Shown: piece by piece, positions 8,148 to 15,202 of the stretch
Numbering within the stretch: the stretch's first letter is position 1
How the letters are laid out: each line of letters opens with the position of its first letter
Assembly (NCBI GenBank): GCA_045617525.1
Contig: JAZLIT010000059.1
Coordinates: 1 to 20,481 of the forward strand
Length of the DNA stretch: 20,481 bases
Source: JAZLIT01 sp045617525
Lineage (GTDB): Bacteria; Bacillota; Bacilli; Bacillales_A; Planococcaceae
Direction: 5' to 3'
Notes under the pieces: generated by a model
Databases searched by the model: none
Told to the model about the DNA's origin: nothing
The model's input: the letters and a program-made list of their open reading frames with translations, nothing else
Position numbers and translations under genes: made by a program

Positions 8148-8191
8148 AAAAATACGCATGCCCGGTTGTGAAATCGGGCGTGCGTATTTTT
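8148..8191. terminator. Bidirectional terminator, YugE-like and NSS genes
   Basis: 17-bp arms 8148-8164 and 8175-8191 (AAAAATACGCA...GCCCG and its complement) with a single G-U-type mismatch and a 10-base loop. Flanking A and T tracts make it work for both convergent genes. Confidence 0.9.
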
Positions 8192-8210
8192 GTGTTATGG
8201 GAGGTTTCGG

Positions 8211-9536
8211 TTAGCCGATAATCCCACGAATTAAAATAATGATGATAGCAAGCGGTGCTATGAAGCGCACAATTGCATACCAGATGTTGAAAAACCATGA
8301 TGACGCTTGGAGCTCTGCTTTTGAGACTTTTTTTGAATAATGATAACCGGCAAATAGCGCGATTAATAAGGCGCCAATCGGCATCATAATACTATTCGTT
8401 AAGAAATCCACAAAATCAAAAATTGAACGATCAAATAGCATGACATCACTCAGTATACCGAATGATAGCGCACTTGGAATTCCGATAATGAAAATAATAA
8501 GTGCGAACCAGATTGTTGCTTTTTTACGACGTTCTGTTTTTTTGCCAATCCCAATTGAAACCACAACTTCAAGCATTGAAATAGATGATGTAATCGTTGC
8601 GAATAATAATAGGATAAAGAAAATTATTAGCAGTAACCCACCTAGTGGCAATTGCTCAAAGACAGCAGGAATCATAATAAACACTAATCCAGGTCCTTGC
8701 TCAGGTGAATAGCCTAATGCAAATACAGCAGGGAAAATAACAAGACCAGCAAGAAGTGAAATCGTGATATTCATCCACGCTACATTAAATGCTGAGCTAA
8801 CAATATTCTCCTTACGAGATAGGTATGATGCATACGTAACCATAGCCGTAATCCCGACGCTTAATGAGAAGAATGCTTGGCCTAATGCCATAAGCAATGT
8901 ATCAAACGTTAAATAGCTCCAGTCCGGCACAAACATGAATTTTACGCCTTCCATTGCACCATCAAGTGTAATCGAACGAATGAATAGAAGAATGAAGAAA
9001 ATGAATAAAGTAGGCATCATCAATTTGCTTGCTTTTTCAATTCCACCTTTAATACCAGCGCGAACGATGAACACATTTAGTAATATGAACACACCTTGTG
9101 CAATAACAACTTCCCACGGGTTCGCGATGATGTCTGAGAATAAAACGGCGAAATCTATTGAATCTCCGGCCAATCCTAATGTTGCGGCACGCACTAAATA
9201 ACTTAAAATCCATCCACCTACAACACTGTAGAATGATAAAATTAAACCAGCAGCAACAATCCCGAGCCAGCCAAGCATATACCAAGGCTTGCCAGGTGCT
9301 TGGTCCTTAAATGAATTAATTGGATCCTTTTGACCACGACGTCCAATCATAAACTCTGCGATTAAAATTGGTAAACCGATAAATACTGTACATAAAATAA
9401 AGAGCAAAATAAAAACACTACCACCATTTGTGCCGGCCATATATGGAAACTTCCAAATGGCACCTAATCCAATGGCACTACCAGCAGCAGCTAAAACAAA
9501 TCCAAGCTTAGATGCGAATTGATCTCTTGAAGACAA
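8211..9536 (-). CDS. Neurotransmitter:sodium symporter (NSS) family transporter
   Basis: A 441-residue integral membrane protein with about 11 hydrophobic helices; bacterial NSS members import amino acids or related solutes with sodium. The start is TTG 9536, nine bases after AGGAGG. Helix 1 carries the unwound motif GSAIGLGAIWKFPY (19-32), followed by GTNGGSVFIL and the helix 2 GLPILIAEFMIGRRG; helix 6 reads ALGQAFFSLSVGITAMVTYASYL, and helix 8 contains TITSSISMLEVVVS. Compared with LeuT, the helix 1 Asn that binds sodium (N27) is Ala26 here and the gate Arg30 is Lys29. The substrate cannot be predicted. A good promoter lies upstream; the gene is divergent from the ECF sigma gene. Confidence 0.88.
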   Translation of the reverse strand: MSSRDQFASKLGFVLAAAGSAIGLGAIWKFPYMAGTNGGSVFILLFILCTVFIGLPILIAEFMIGRRGQKDPINSFKDQAPGKPWYMLGWLGIVAAGLILSFYSVVGGWILSYLVRAATLGLAGDSIDFAVLFSDIIANPWEVVIAQGVFILLNVFIVRAGIKGGIEKASKLMMPTLFIFFILLFIRSITLDGAMEGVKFMFVPDWSYLTFDTLLMALGQAFFSLSVGITAMVTYASYLSRKENIVSSAFNVAWMNITISLLAGLVIFPAVFALGYSPEQGPGLVFIMIPAVFEQLPLGGLLLIIFFILLLFATITSSISMLEVVVSIGIGKKTERRKKATIWFALIIFIIGIPSALSFGILSDVMLFDRSIFDFVDFLTNSIMMPIGALLIALFAGYHYSKKVSKAELQASSWFFNIWYAIVRFIAPLAIIIILIRGIIG

Positions 9537-9567
9537 AATGTAGAACCTCCTAATCGTATAAGGCTAT

Positions 9568-9596
9568 ATTCTACAATACTTTTACGTAAGGTACAA
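9568..9596 (-). promoter_or_regulatory. Sigma-A promoter of the NSS transporter gene
   Basis: Minus-strand TTGTAC (9596-9591) and TAGAAT (9573-9568), exactly 17 bp apart, about 32 bases before the TTG start. Confidence 0.6.
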
Positions 9597-9612
9597 AAAA
9601 TTTAAATTTTGC

Positions 9613-9639
9613 TGTAACGATTTGGAAAAAACCTTCGTA
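9613..9639 (+). promoter_or_regulatory. ECF-type promoter, probably autoregulatory
   Basis: TGTAAC (9613-9618), 17 bp, then CGTA (9636-9639), 36 bases before the sigma gene's start. This is the -35/-10 form used by B. subtilis ECF sigmas (TGAAAC or TGTAAC with CGTA/CGTC). Positive autoregulation is inferred. Confidence 0.65.
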
Positions 9640-9675
9640 TAACAGGTATAAAAAGGATAGAAAGGGGGCGAATAG

Positions 9676-10233
9676 GTGAAACGGACGAATCAACTAATCG
9701 AAAAAATACAAGCAGGTAATAATGAAGTCTATCGTGAACTGATGCAAAACTATTACGCCACCGTTCAACGCTTCGCCTTCCAATGTGGTGTACAGCAATC
9801 AGATTTAGATGATGTTACACAGGAAGTATTTATTAAGCTATACCGGTTTATGGAAAAGTACCGGGATGAACAATTTACGACATGGCTTTATAAAATTACA
9901 TTAAATACTGCACGTGATTTTTACCGGAAGAAATCCAAGCAACAAGAAAAACTAGCAAGGCTGCAAATCCAGGTGCATGAGCAACAGAATTCAGCAATTG
10001 ATTTTTTGCTTCAGCTTGATGAAGAAGATCGCGAATTACATATGGCCATACTTCAATTAGGAGAAAACTATCGTTACCCAATTGTATTGTATTATTTCCA
10101 TGATATGACGATGCCTGAAATTGCAAAAGTTTTAGGTTTGACCGTTTCGAATGTGAAGGTCCGTTTAATGCGTGCAAGGAGCAAATTAAAGAAAATACTT
10201 CAGTTGGAGGAGGAAGCAATGTATGAGTCATGA
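9676..10233 (+). CDS. ECF-family RNA polymerase sigma factor
   Basis: A 185-residue sigma-70 family protein of the extracytoplasmic-function class. The start is GTG 9676 with AAAGGGGG eight bases upstream. Region 2 covers about residues 20-87: DLDDVTQEVFIKLYRF and FTTWLYKITLNTARDFYRKK, the -10-binding core. Region 4 covers about 125-175: YRYPIVLYYFHDMTMPEIAKVLGLTVSNVKVRLMRARSKLK, the -35-binding helix-turn-helix. Regions 1 and 3 are absent, as usual for the class. The stop overlaps the next start by 11 bases, implying translational coupling with a membrane protein that is the probable anti-sigma factor. An ECF-type promoter upstream points to autoregulation. Which named group (SigM, SigV, SigW, SigX, SigY, YlaC) is closest cannot be decided by eye. 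Confidence 0.9.
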   Translation: MKRTNQLIEKIQAGNNEVYRELMQNYYATVQRFAFQCGVQQSDLDDVTQEVFIKLYRFMEKYRDEQFTTWLYKITLNTARDFYRKKSKQQEKLARLQIQVHEQQNSAIDFLLQLDEEDRELHMAILQLGENYRYPIVLYYFHDMTMPEIAKVLGLTVSNVKVRLMRARSKLKKILQLEEEAMYES

Positions 10234-11449
10234 CAATTTAGAAAATCGTTTAAATAAGTTAAAAAAATCATATGATAAGTTGCCTTCTGCTCAGCGGATT
10301 GAAGAAACTGTAGTTCAAGTAGAGCAGCAATTAAGTAAGAAGAAAACTCGTAAATGGTTAAAGTCTGTTGCAACACTTGCTGCTGCAGCCTGTATTTTTG
10401 TGACGGGAGGATTGACATGGGAATTTGTGCAAAAGCCTAAAGAAGAGCAAGGGCTTTTAGCTTCGTTTCAAGAGGAACAGGAAAATGAATTGCAAGCAAG
10501 GCTTAAGTTTGAGGCAATGAAAATGAAAGTGAAAGTGGAAAAACAACGACTCTCTAATCAGGCATACGATGATTGGTTGGAGCGATTAGGAGTTCTGTAT
10601 ACTGAATGGCGCGAGGCTGCAAGAGCGGATTTGCAGCTAGATGAAGATACATTTTCACAGCTTCCGTTTGTTAGTAATGCAGATAGTCGATATGATAGTT
10701 ATTCGGGACGTTTTTATAGGGAGTATTTTGATCGAGTGGATGAACAGCAATATGAAGCGGAATTATATACAATGATTGCAACGCCAAATCAATTATTGGA
10801 TATCTACTTTAAGGAGCCAGAGTTTTATGAAGTGAATCAGTTAATCTTTATAGATTTATATGCTGAGAAAATTAGTGGTTTGAAACAATTTACACAGGAG
10901 CGCTATGAAAAGAATGCTAGTGATCCATTTGTGAAGAAAATGGAAAGCCAGCAGTTGTTTGTGGTAGAAACGAGTTTTGATAAGCGAATTGGATTTGAAT
11001 ATAAGAATAACGAATCAAAATTTAAAAATGTTTTTTCGGCAAGTGAAATGGGCTTCTTTGAGAATATTAAAATGGATTATTATTTATTCGGCGGAGAACT
11101 TTTATATCCGTTTGATGAGACAATAAATACATTATTGCTGTTAGAAAAAACGTTACTTGATTCTAGCTTAAAATCTTATAAACAATATGAATCTGTGGAA
11201 ATGTATTATAATTTCGTCGTCATGCAGCTCCTAAAAGGGGACTTAGTAGATAGTGTCTTAATAAATGGTGAGATGACGAAAGAATATAGAGAACTGTTAC
11301 AACGATTCGAAAAAGAAAGTGTAATTGTTCATGTTTTGGCGGAGGAATTACTTAATATGAGTACATCTACTGTTCTAAACTTTTTAAATGCTTTAAGTAC
11401 CATTACAATCGAGGCTGCCGTACTTCAAGCGCAAAGTATTAGCGAATAA
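10223..11449 (+). CDS. Probable membrane-bound anti-sigma factor with large extracellular domain
   Basis: A 408-residue single-pass protein. The start ATG 10223 follows GGAGGAGG (10206-10213). The N-terminal 45 residues are charged and helical (the expected sigma-binding part, though no HxxxCxxC zinc motif is present). A membrane helix covers about 47-68 (SVATLAAAACIFVTGGLTW), and the remaining 340 residues should lie outside the cell. That region begins with a charged coiled-coil-like stretch (about 72-112) and is rich in Tyr, Glu and Lys; I recognise no enzyme or known sensor fold. Its role is inferred from the 11-base overlap with the ECF sigma gene and the topology. The outer domain is much larger than in common anti-sigma factors. 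Confidence 0.65.
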   Translation: MSHDNLENRLNKLKKSYDKLPSAQRIEETVVQVEQQLSKKKTRKWLKSVATLAAAACIFVTGGLTWEFVQKPKEEQGLLASFQEEQENELQARLKFEAMKMKVKVEKQRLSNQAYDDWLERLGVLYTEWREAARADLQLDEDTFSQLPFVSNADSRYDSYSGRFYREYFDRVDEQQYEAELYTMIATPNQLLDIYFKEPEFYEVNQLIFIDLYAEKISGLKQFTQERYEKNASDPFVKKMESQQLFVVETSFDKRIGFEYKNNESKFKNVFSASEMGFFENIKMDYYLFGGELLYPFDETINTLLLLEKTLLDSSLKSYKQYESVEMYYNFVVMQLLKGDLVDSVLINGEMTKEYRELLQRFEKESVIVHVLAEELLNMSTSTVLNFLNALSTITIEAAVLQAQSISE

Positions 11450-11458
11450 TACGATTCT

Positions 11459-11487
11459 TTGTTCGTTCTGGATATATATGTTATAAT
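11459..11487 (+). promoter_or_regulatory. Sigma-A promoter of the S1-domain gene
   Basis: TTGTTC (11459-11464), 17 bp, TATAAT (11482-11487), about 47 bases before the start codon at 11534. It shows that this gene can be expressed apart from the sigma/anti-sigma pair just upstream. Confidence 0.7.
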
Positions 11488-11533
11488 TCTTTATGACATT
11501 TTCGTATATATAACAGAAAGAAGGATCAGCAAG

Positions 11534-11908
11534 ATGGCTCAAAAATTTAAAATAGGGGATGTTTTAACAGGCAGAGTAACTGGGATTCAACCGTATGGCG
11601 CATTTGTGGCATTAGATGAGGTAACACAAGGGCTTGTCCATATTTCTGAAATAACGTATGGCTATGTAAAAGACGTAAGTGAGTTTATAAAAGTAGGCGA
11701 CGAAATTACAGTTAAGGTGCTAGAAATTGATGAAGGCAAAAAGAAAATTAGCCTATCAATTCGTGTTTTACTTGAAACACCACCTTCTAGAAGAAGAGAG
11801 GTTACGCCTCGTAAAACACTTCAGCAACGTGTGGATGAGCATGACGCGGATGGATTCCAAATACTGAAGGAAAAACTTTCTGTATGGATTAAGCAACAAG
11901 GACATTAA
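11534..11908 (+). CDS. yugI: S1-domain RNA-binding protein, YugI-like general stress protein
   Basis: A 124-residue protein. The true start is ATG 11534 (MAQKFKIGDVL) with AAGGA eight bases upstream; the frame is open earlier but that segment holds the promoter. Residues about 1-75 form one S1/OB-fold domain: GDVLTGRVTGIQPYGAFVAL, GLVHISEI, KVGDEITVKVLEID and KKISLSIR. A basic linker and a C-terminal helix (GFQILKEKLSVWIKQQGH) follow, as in B. subtilis YugI (about 130 residues). S1 proteins of this type bind single-stranded RNA and associate with ribosomes; the exact role is not settled. The gene has its own promoter and terminator. Confidence 0.85.
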   Translation: MAQKFKIGDVLTGRVTGIQPYGAFVALDEVTQGLVHISEITYGYVKDVSEFIKVGDEITVKVLEIDEGKKKISLSIRVLLETPPSRRREVTPRKTLQQRVDEHDADGFQILKEKLSVWIKQQGH

Positions 11909-11913
11909 AAAGT

Positions 11914-11967
11914 AGAAGCAACATGTATTTCTCCATAACGGAGTGAACATGGTTGCTTCTTTTTTTA
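11914..11967. terminator. Terminator between the YugI-like and RocR-like genes
   Basis: Arms AGAAGCAACATGT (11914-11926) and ACATGGTTGCTTCT (11947-11960) with one bulged base, an inner CTCC/GGAG pairing, and a T-tract (TCTTTTTTT) on the plus strand. It may also serve the convergent regulator gene. Confidence 0.85.
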
Positions 11968-11971
11968 GCTA

Positions 11972-13282
11972 TTAATCATCCTTTTTAATTTTACGAAGGC
12001 GATATTGTAAATTTTGGCGGCTCATTTGCAAGGCAGCCGCGGCTTTTGTGACATTGCCGTTGTACATTTGCATTACATTTTGAATATAAAACTTTTCTGC
12101 TTGATGCATATAGTCATCCAGTGGTAATAATTCTTTTTTAGTGCGTGCTGCCATGAAAATCGCTGGATTATTTATCTTGTCTTGTTGTGTTTTAAATAAA
12201 AAGTGCAGCGGTAATAAATCATGCGTTAGTGTTTGTTCGTGTGTAATCATCGCGGCAATTTCGTCGAGTAATAGTTCGAGCTCCTTTAAGTTACCAGGCC
12301 AATCATACTGTAAAAATGTCGTAAGTACGTCATCATTAATATGCGTAATTTGTGAGCCGAAGCGTTCGCGGTGGCGTTCGAAATAGTCGAGTACAAAAGG
12401 CTCGATATCCATTTTACGTTGACGAAGCGGTGGAATTGTAATTGAGAAGGCTGCGAAAAAGTAATAAAGTTCTTTTTTTAACGAGCCATTTGCGATTAAC
12501 TCTATGGGATCACTACCAGTACTACCGATAACCATATGCTGTTTCCTCGGTAAGGAGTATAGAAGCTGTAATAGCTCTGCTTGGACATCTAATGATAAAA
12601 ATTCAATACGCTCAAAGAAAAAAGTATGTGCCTGTTCACTTTTTAGTGCGTTATGAACTTTCGAAAGCATCATTCCATCTTCTCGGCGGCTGAAAATCGT
12701 CATAAAATGCGCCTTTTTGGGGGATAAATAATGATGAATACCCTCTGCAATCATATCCTTGCCTGTACCAGATTCCCCGATTAATAAGACGGGTGTTTCC
12801 GTGTAAGCTGCTTTTTTTGCGAGCTCAATAATTTGTTTCATTTCAACTGACACAGCCGTAATAATTTCAAATGTTAATGGCTCATCGTATCTGCGCAGCG
12901 GCTGATATACGAGCTTTTCAAGTGAGGTAATGTCACGTGCGAATTGAATGGCGCCAATGAGTTTGCCTTGCTCATATAGCGGGAAGGTGTCATTGAGCGT
13001 TGTAATTTCATGCCCTTCCTTGTTCCAGTGTGTTTGTTTCGTGTTATTTTGAGGATTCCCACTTTGCAGTACTTGAAGTAATGAACCTTCCTGCTGTTTA
13101 AGGTGAAATAAATCTAGCAGGGATCGATTGTTGTCGTCGGGTAATTCATAGCCCTCGATTTCCTTCATTTTATTGTTGTATATCACGCTGTTACCATGTA
13201 AATCAATTGCATGAATACCAACAGAAACGTGTTCTATAGCGTGTCTGAAAAATGTAATTTGTTCAGTAGTATTGAATGTCAT
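11972..13282 (-). CDS. rocR: RocR-like enhancer-binding regulator with degenerate AAA+ domain
   Basis: A 436-residue transcription regulator. The start is ATG 13282, nine bases after GGAAGGG; an in-frame ATG at 13300 lacks a site. Residues 1-120 are a PAS domain matching B. subtilis RocR closely (VGIHAIDLHGNSVIYNNKM, GAIQFARDIT). An AAA+ domain spans about 135-365 with intact Walker A GESGTGKD (169-176) and WPGN (328-331). However, the GAFTGA loop is missing (about 15 residues are absent between 190 and 220), Walker B LLLDEI reads FFFERI (221-226), and the RKDLYYRL arginine-finger motif reads KKELYYFF (269-276). A Fis-type helix-turn-helix (about 408-431) is retained. It is divergent from rocA, so it probably regulates rocA, but unlikely through sigma-54. 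Confidence 0.82.
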   Translation of the reverse strand: MTFNTTEQITFFRHAIEHVSVGIHAIDLHGNSVIYNNKMKEIEGYELPDDNNRSLLDLFHLKQQEGSLLQVLQSGNPQNNTKQTHWNKEGHEITTLNDTFPLYEQGKLIGAIQFARDITSLEKLVYQPLRRYDEPLTFEIITAVSVEMKQIIELAKKAAYTETPVLLIGESGTGKDMIAEGIHHYLSPKKAHFMTIFSRREDGMMLSKVHNALKSEQAHTFFFERIEFLSLDVQAELLQLLYSLPRKQHMVIGSTGSDPIELIANGSLKKELYYFFAAFSITIPPLRQRKMDIEPFVLDYFERHRERFGSQITHINDDVLTTFLQYDWPGNLKELELLLDEIAAMITHEQTLTHDLLPLHFLFKTQQDKINNPAIFMAARTKKELLPLDDYMHQAEKFYIQNVMQMYNGNVTKAAAALQMSRQNLQYRLRKIKKDD

Positions 13283-13332
13283 CAAAATACACCCTTCCAT
13301 TTATTACAAAAATTTCTAAGTATGACTTGTAA

Positions 13333-13395
13333 AATGCAATAATCTTTTGCATTATTATATATAGAAATATCTAAATAGTGCAAATATTTTTTGCG
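13333..13395. promoter_or_regulatory. Tandem TGCAA-N7-TTGC palindromes between regulator and rocA
   Basis: Site 1 has arms AATGCAA (13333-13339) and TTGCATT (13347-13353). Site 2 has TGCAA (13379-13383) and TTGCG (13391-13395). Both have a 7-bp spacer and their centres are 44 bp apart, about four helical turns. The regulator's helix-turn-helix is RocR-like and RocR acts from paired upstream sites, so these are likely its operators. No TGGC-N8-TTGC sigma-54 promoter is visible downstream. Confidence 0.6.
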
Positions 13396-13433
13396 CCATT
13401 TCATTTGTTTATTCATTTAAAGGAGGGGTTATC

Positions 13434-14978
13434 ATGATTCCATACAAACATGAACCATTTACTGATTTTTCAAAAGAGGAAAACATTCAGGCTTATTTAG
13501 AGGGTTTAAAAATTGTAGATAGCTATTTAGGTCAAGATTATCCATTAATTATTGGTGGTGAACGTATCACGACGGAAGATAAAATCGTTTCATATAACCC
13601 TGCTAAAAAAGAGCAAGTGATTGGCGCTGTTTCAAAGGCTTCAAGAGATCTTGCTGAGCAAGCAATGCAGGCTGCAGATAAAGCATTCCAAACTTGGAGA
13701 AAAGTAAAAGCTGAAATACGTGCAGATATATTATTTAAAGCAGCTGCGATTATTCGTCGCCGTAAATTTGAATTCTCTGCACTATTAACACGTGAATCAG
13801 GTAAACCATATGAAGAAGCGGATGCAGATACAGCAGAAGCAATCGACTTTTTGGAATACTATGGTCGTCAAATGTTAGAAATGAAAGATGGCCGTAAAGT
13901 GAATAGTCGTCCGGGCGAATACAATCGTTATGACTATATTCCACTAGGGGTGGCAATCGTTATTTCTCCTTGGAACTTCCCATTCGCAATTATGGCGGGT
14001 ACGACTGTTGCTGCGGTAGTAACAGGAAATACGGTTTTATTAAAACCTGCTTCTACAACGCCTGTAGTTGCCTATAAGTTTATCGAAGTATTAGAAGAAG
14101 CGGGTCTACCTGCTGGTGTAGTTAACTTTGTGCCAGGAAGCGGTGCTGAAGTTGGAGATTACTTAGTGGACCATCCGAAAACACGCTTAATCTCATTCAC
14201 AGGTTCTCGTGATGTAGGTTTACGTATTAATCAGCGTGCTTCAGTAGTAAATGAAGGTCAAATTTGGATCAAACGTGTAATCGCTGAAATGGGTGGGAAA
14301 GATACAATTGTTGTTGATAAAGAGGCGGATCTTGAATTAGCTGCACAATCAATTGTAAAATCAGCATTTGGCTTCTCGGGTCAAAAATGTTCAGCATGTT
14401 CACGCGTGATCATTGTTGAAGATGTGTATGATCAAGTTGTAGACCGAGTAGTTGAACTGACAAATAATTTAACAATCGGTGACCCTGCAGATTATAGCAA
14501 TTACATGGCAACTGTAATTGATGCTGCGGCATTCAAAAAAATTACAGAGTACATTGAAATTGGTAAAGGTGAAGGCCGCTTAGCTGCTGGTGGTACGGCA
14601 GATGATTCAGTAGGTTACTTCGTGAATGCAACTGTATTTGCCGATGTAGCACCAGATGCACGTATTATGAAAGAAGAAATTTTTGGACCAGTTGTAGCAA
14701 TCGCGAAAGCTGCTACATTTGAAGAAGCAATTGCCATTGCAAACGATACGGAATACGGCTTAACAGGTGCGGTTATTACAACTAACCGTCTGAACCAAGA
14801 GTACGCACGTGATGAATTCCACGTAGGTAACCTATACTTTAACCGTGGTTGTACAGGTGCAATCGTAGGATATCAACCGTTTGGTGGCTTCAATATGTCA
14901 GGCACAGATTCAAAAGCAGGTGGACCAGATTACTTAACGTTACACATGCAAGCAAAAACAACTTCAGAAATGTTTTAA
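13434..14978 (+). CDS. rocA: L-glutamate gamma-semialdehyde (1-pyrroline-5-carboxylate) dehydrogenase
   Basis: A 514-residue cytoplasmic aldehyde dehydrogenase that oxidises glutamate semialdehyde (in equilibrium with P5C) to glutamate with NAD+, the common last step of arginine, ornithine and proline breakdown. The start ATG 13434 has AAAGGAGGGG upstream. Family motifs: SPWNFPFA (178-185, Asn181), GSxxVG coenzyme loop as SFTGSRDVG (254-262), general base E285 in EMGGKD, and catalytic C319 in GQKCSAC. Length equals that of B. subtilis RocA (515). It is divergent from the RocR-like regulator, followed by a terminator and then the glutamate dehydrogenase gene that uses its product. Confidence 0.95.
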   Translation: MIPYKHEPFTDFSKEENIQAYLEGLKIVDSYLGQDYPLIIGGERITTEDKIVSYNPAKKEQVIGAVSKASRDLAEQAMQAADKAFQTWRKVKAEIRADILFKAAAIIRRRKFEFSALLTRESGKPYEEADADTAEAIDFLEYYGRQMLEMKDGRKVNSRPGEYNRYDYIPLGVAIVISPWNFPFAIMAGTTVAAVVTGNTVLLKPASTTPVVAYKFIEVLEEAGLPAGVVNFVPGSGAEVGDYLVDHPKTRLISFTGSRDVGLRINQRASVVNEGQIWIKRVIAEMGGKDTIVVDKEADLELAAQSIVKSAFGFSGQKCSACSRVIIVEDVYDQVVDRVVELTNNLTIGDPADYSNYMATVIDAAAFKKITEYIEIGKGEGRLAAGGTADDSVGYFVNATVFADVAPDARIMKEEIFGPVVAIAKAATFEEAIAIANDTEYGLTGAVITTNRLNQEYARDEFHVGNLYFNRGCTGAIVGYQPFGGFNMSGTDSKAGGPDYLTLHMQAKTTSEMF

Positions 14979-14983
14979 AGGTT

Positions 14984-15024
14984 AAAGGGTGAGCTAATTG
15001 AAATCTGTTCACCCTTATTTTTTT
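14984..15024 (+). terminator. Terminator of rocA
   Basis: Arms AAGGGTGA (14985-14992) and TCACCCTT (15009-15016) with a 16-base loop, followed by ATTTTTTT. Confidence 0.85.
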
Positions 15025-15063
15025 GAAAATTTAGTAAATAAATTGTAGTATCATGTCACTGGG

Positions 15064-15078
15064 ATGTAAGCGGTTACG
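15064..15078. promoter_or_regulatory. Candidate cre (CcpA) site upstream of glutamate dehydrogenase
   Basis: ATGTAAGCGGTTACG matches the cre consensus WTGNAANCGNWNNCW at all fixed positions except the last W. It lies 125 bases before the start codon. CcpA repression of the catabolic glutamate dehydrogenase is known in B. subtilis, which makes the site plausible. It also sits inside a larger imperfect inverted repeat (CATGTC 15052-15057, GACATG 15093-15098). Confidence 0.5.
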
Positions 15079-15148
15079 CGGTTTAGTGGAGAGACATGAA
15101 AAAATGTTTATTTTGTGACATTTATTTAGCCAATCGTTAAGGGAAGTA

Positions 15149-15157
15149 TGTTACAAT
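15149..15157 (+). promoter_or_regulatory. Extended -10 promoter of glutamate dehydrogenase gene
   Basis: TG-T-TACAAT (TG at 15149-15150, TACAAT 15152-15157) is an extended -10 element; no good -35 is seen 17 bp upstream. The predicted start would leave a leader of about 40 bases. Confidence 0.45.
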
Positions 15158-15202
15158 GATGGCGAAATATAAAACAATTAAATTTAAAGAGGCGAAATAA
15201 AA

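Noticed and set aside
9541..9550. TGTAGAACCTCC as a possible opposite end of the IS-like repeat at 5691
   Set aside because: This is the complement of the NSS gene's own AGGAGG ribosome binding site and matches only about eight bases.
9896..10231. Minus-strand open frame of 111 codons opposite the ECF sigma gene
   Set aside because: The plus-strand sigma factor has clear conserved regions; the antisense frame has none.
13396..13433. Sigma-54 (-24/-12) promoter for rocA
   Set aside because: Searched because of the RocR-like regulator. No GG followed at the right distance by TTGC was found in the whole 13283-13433 gap.
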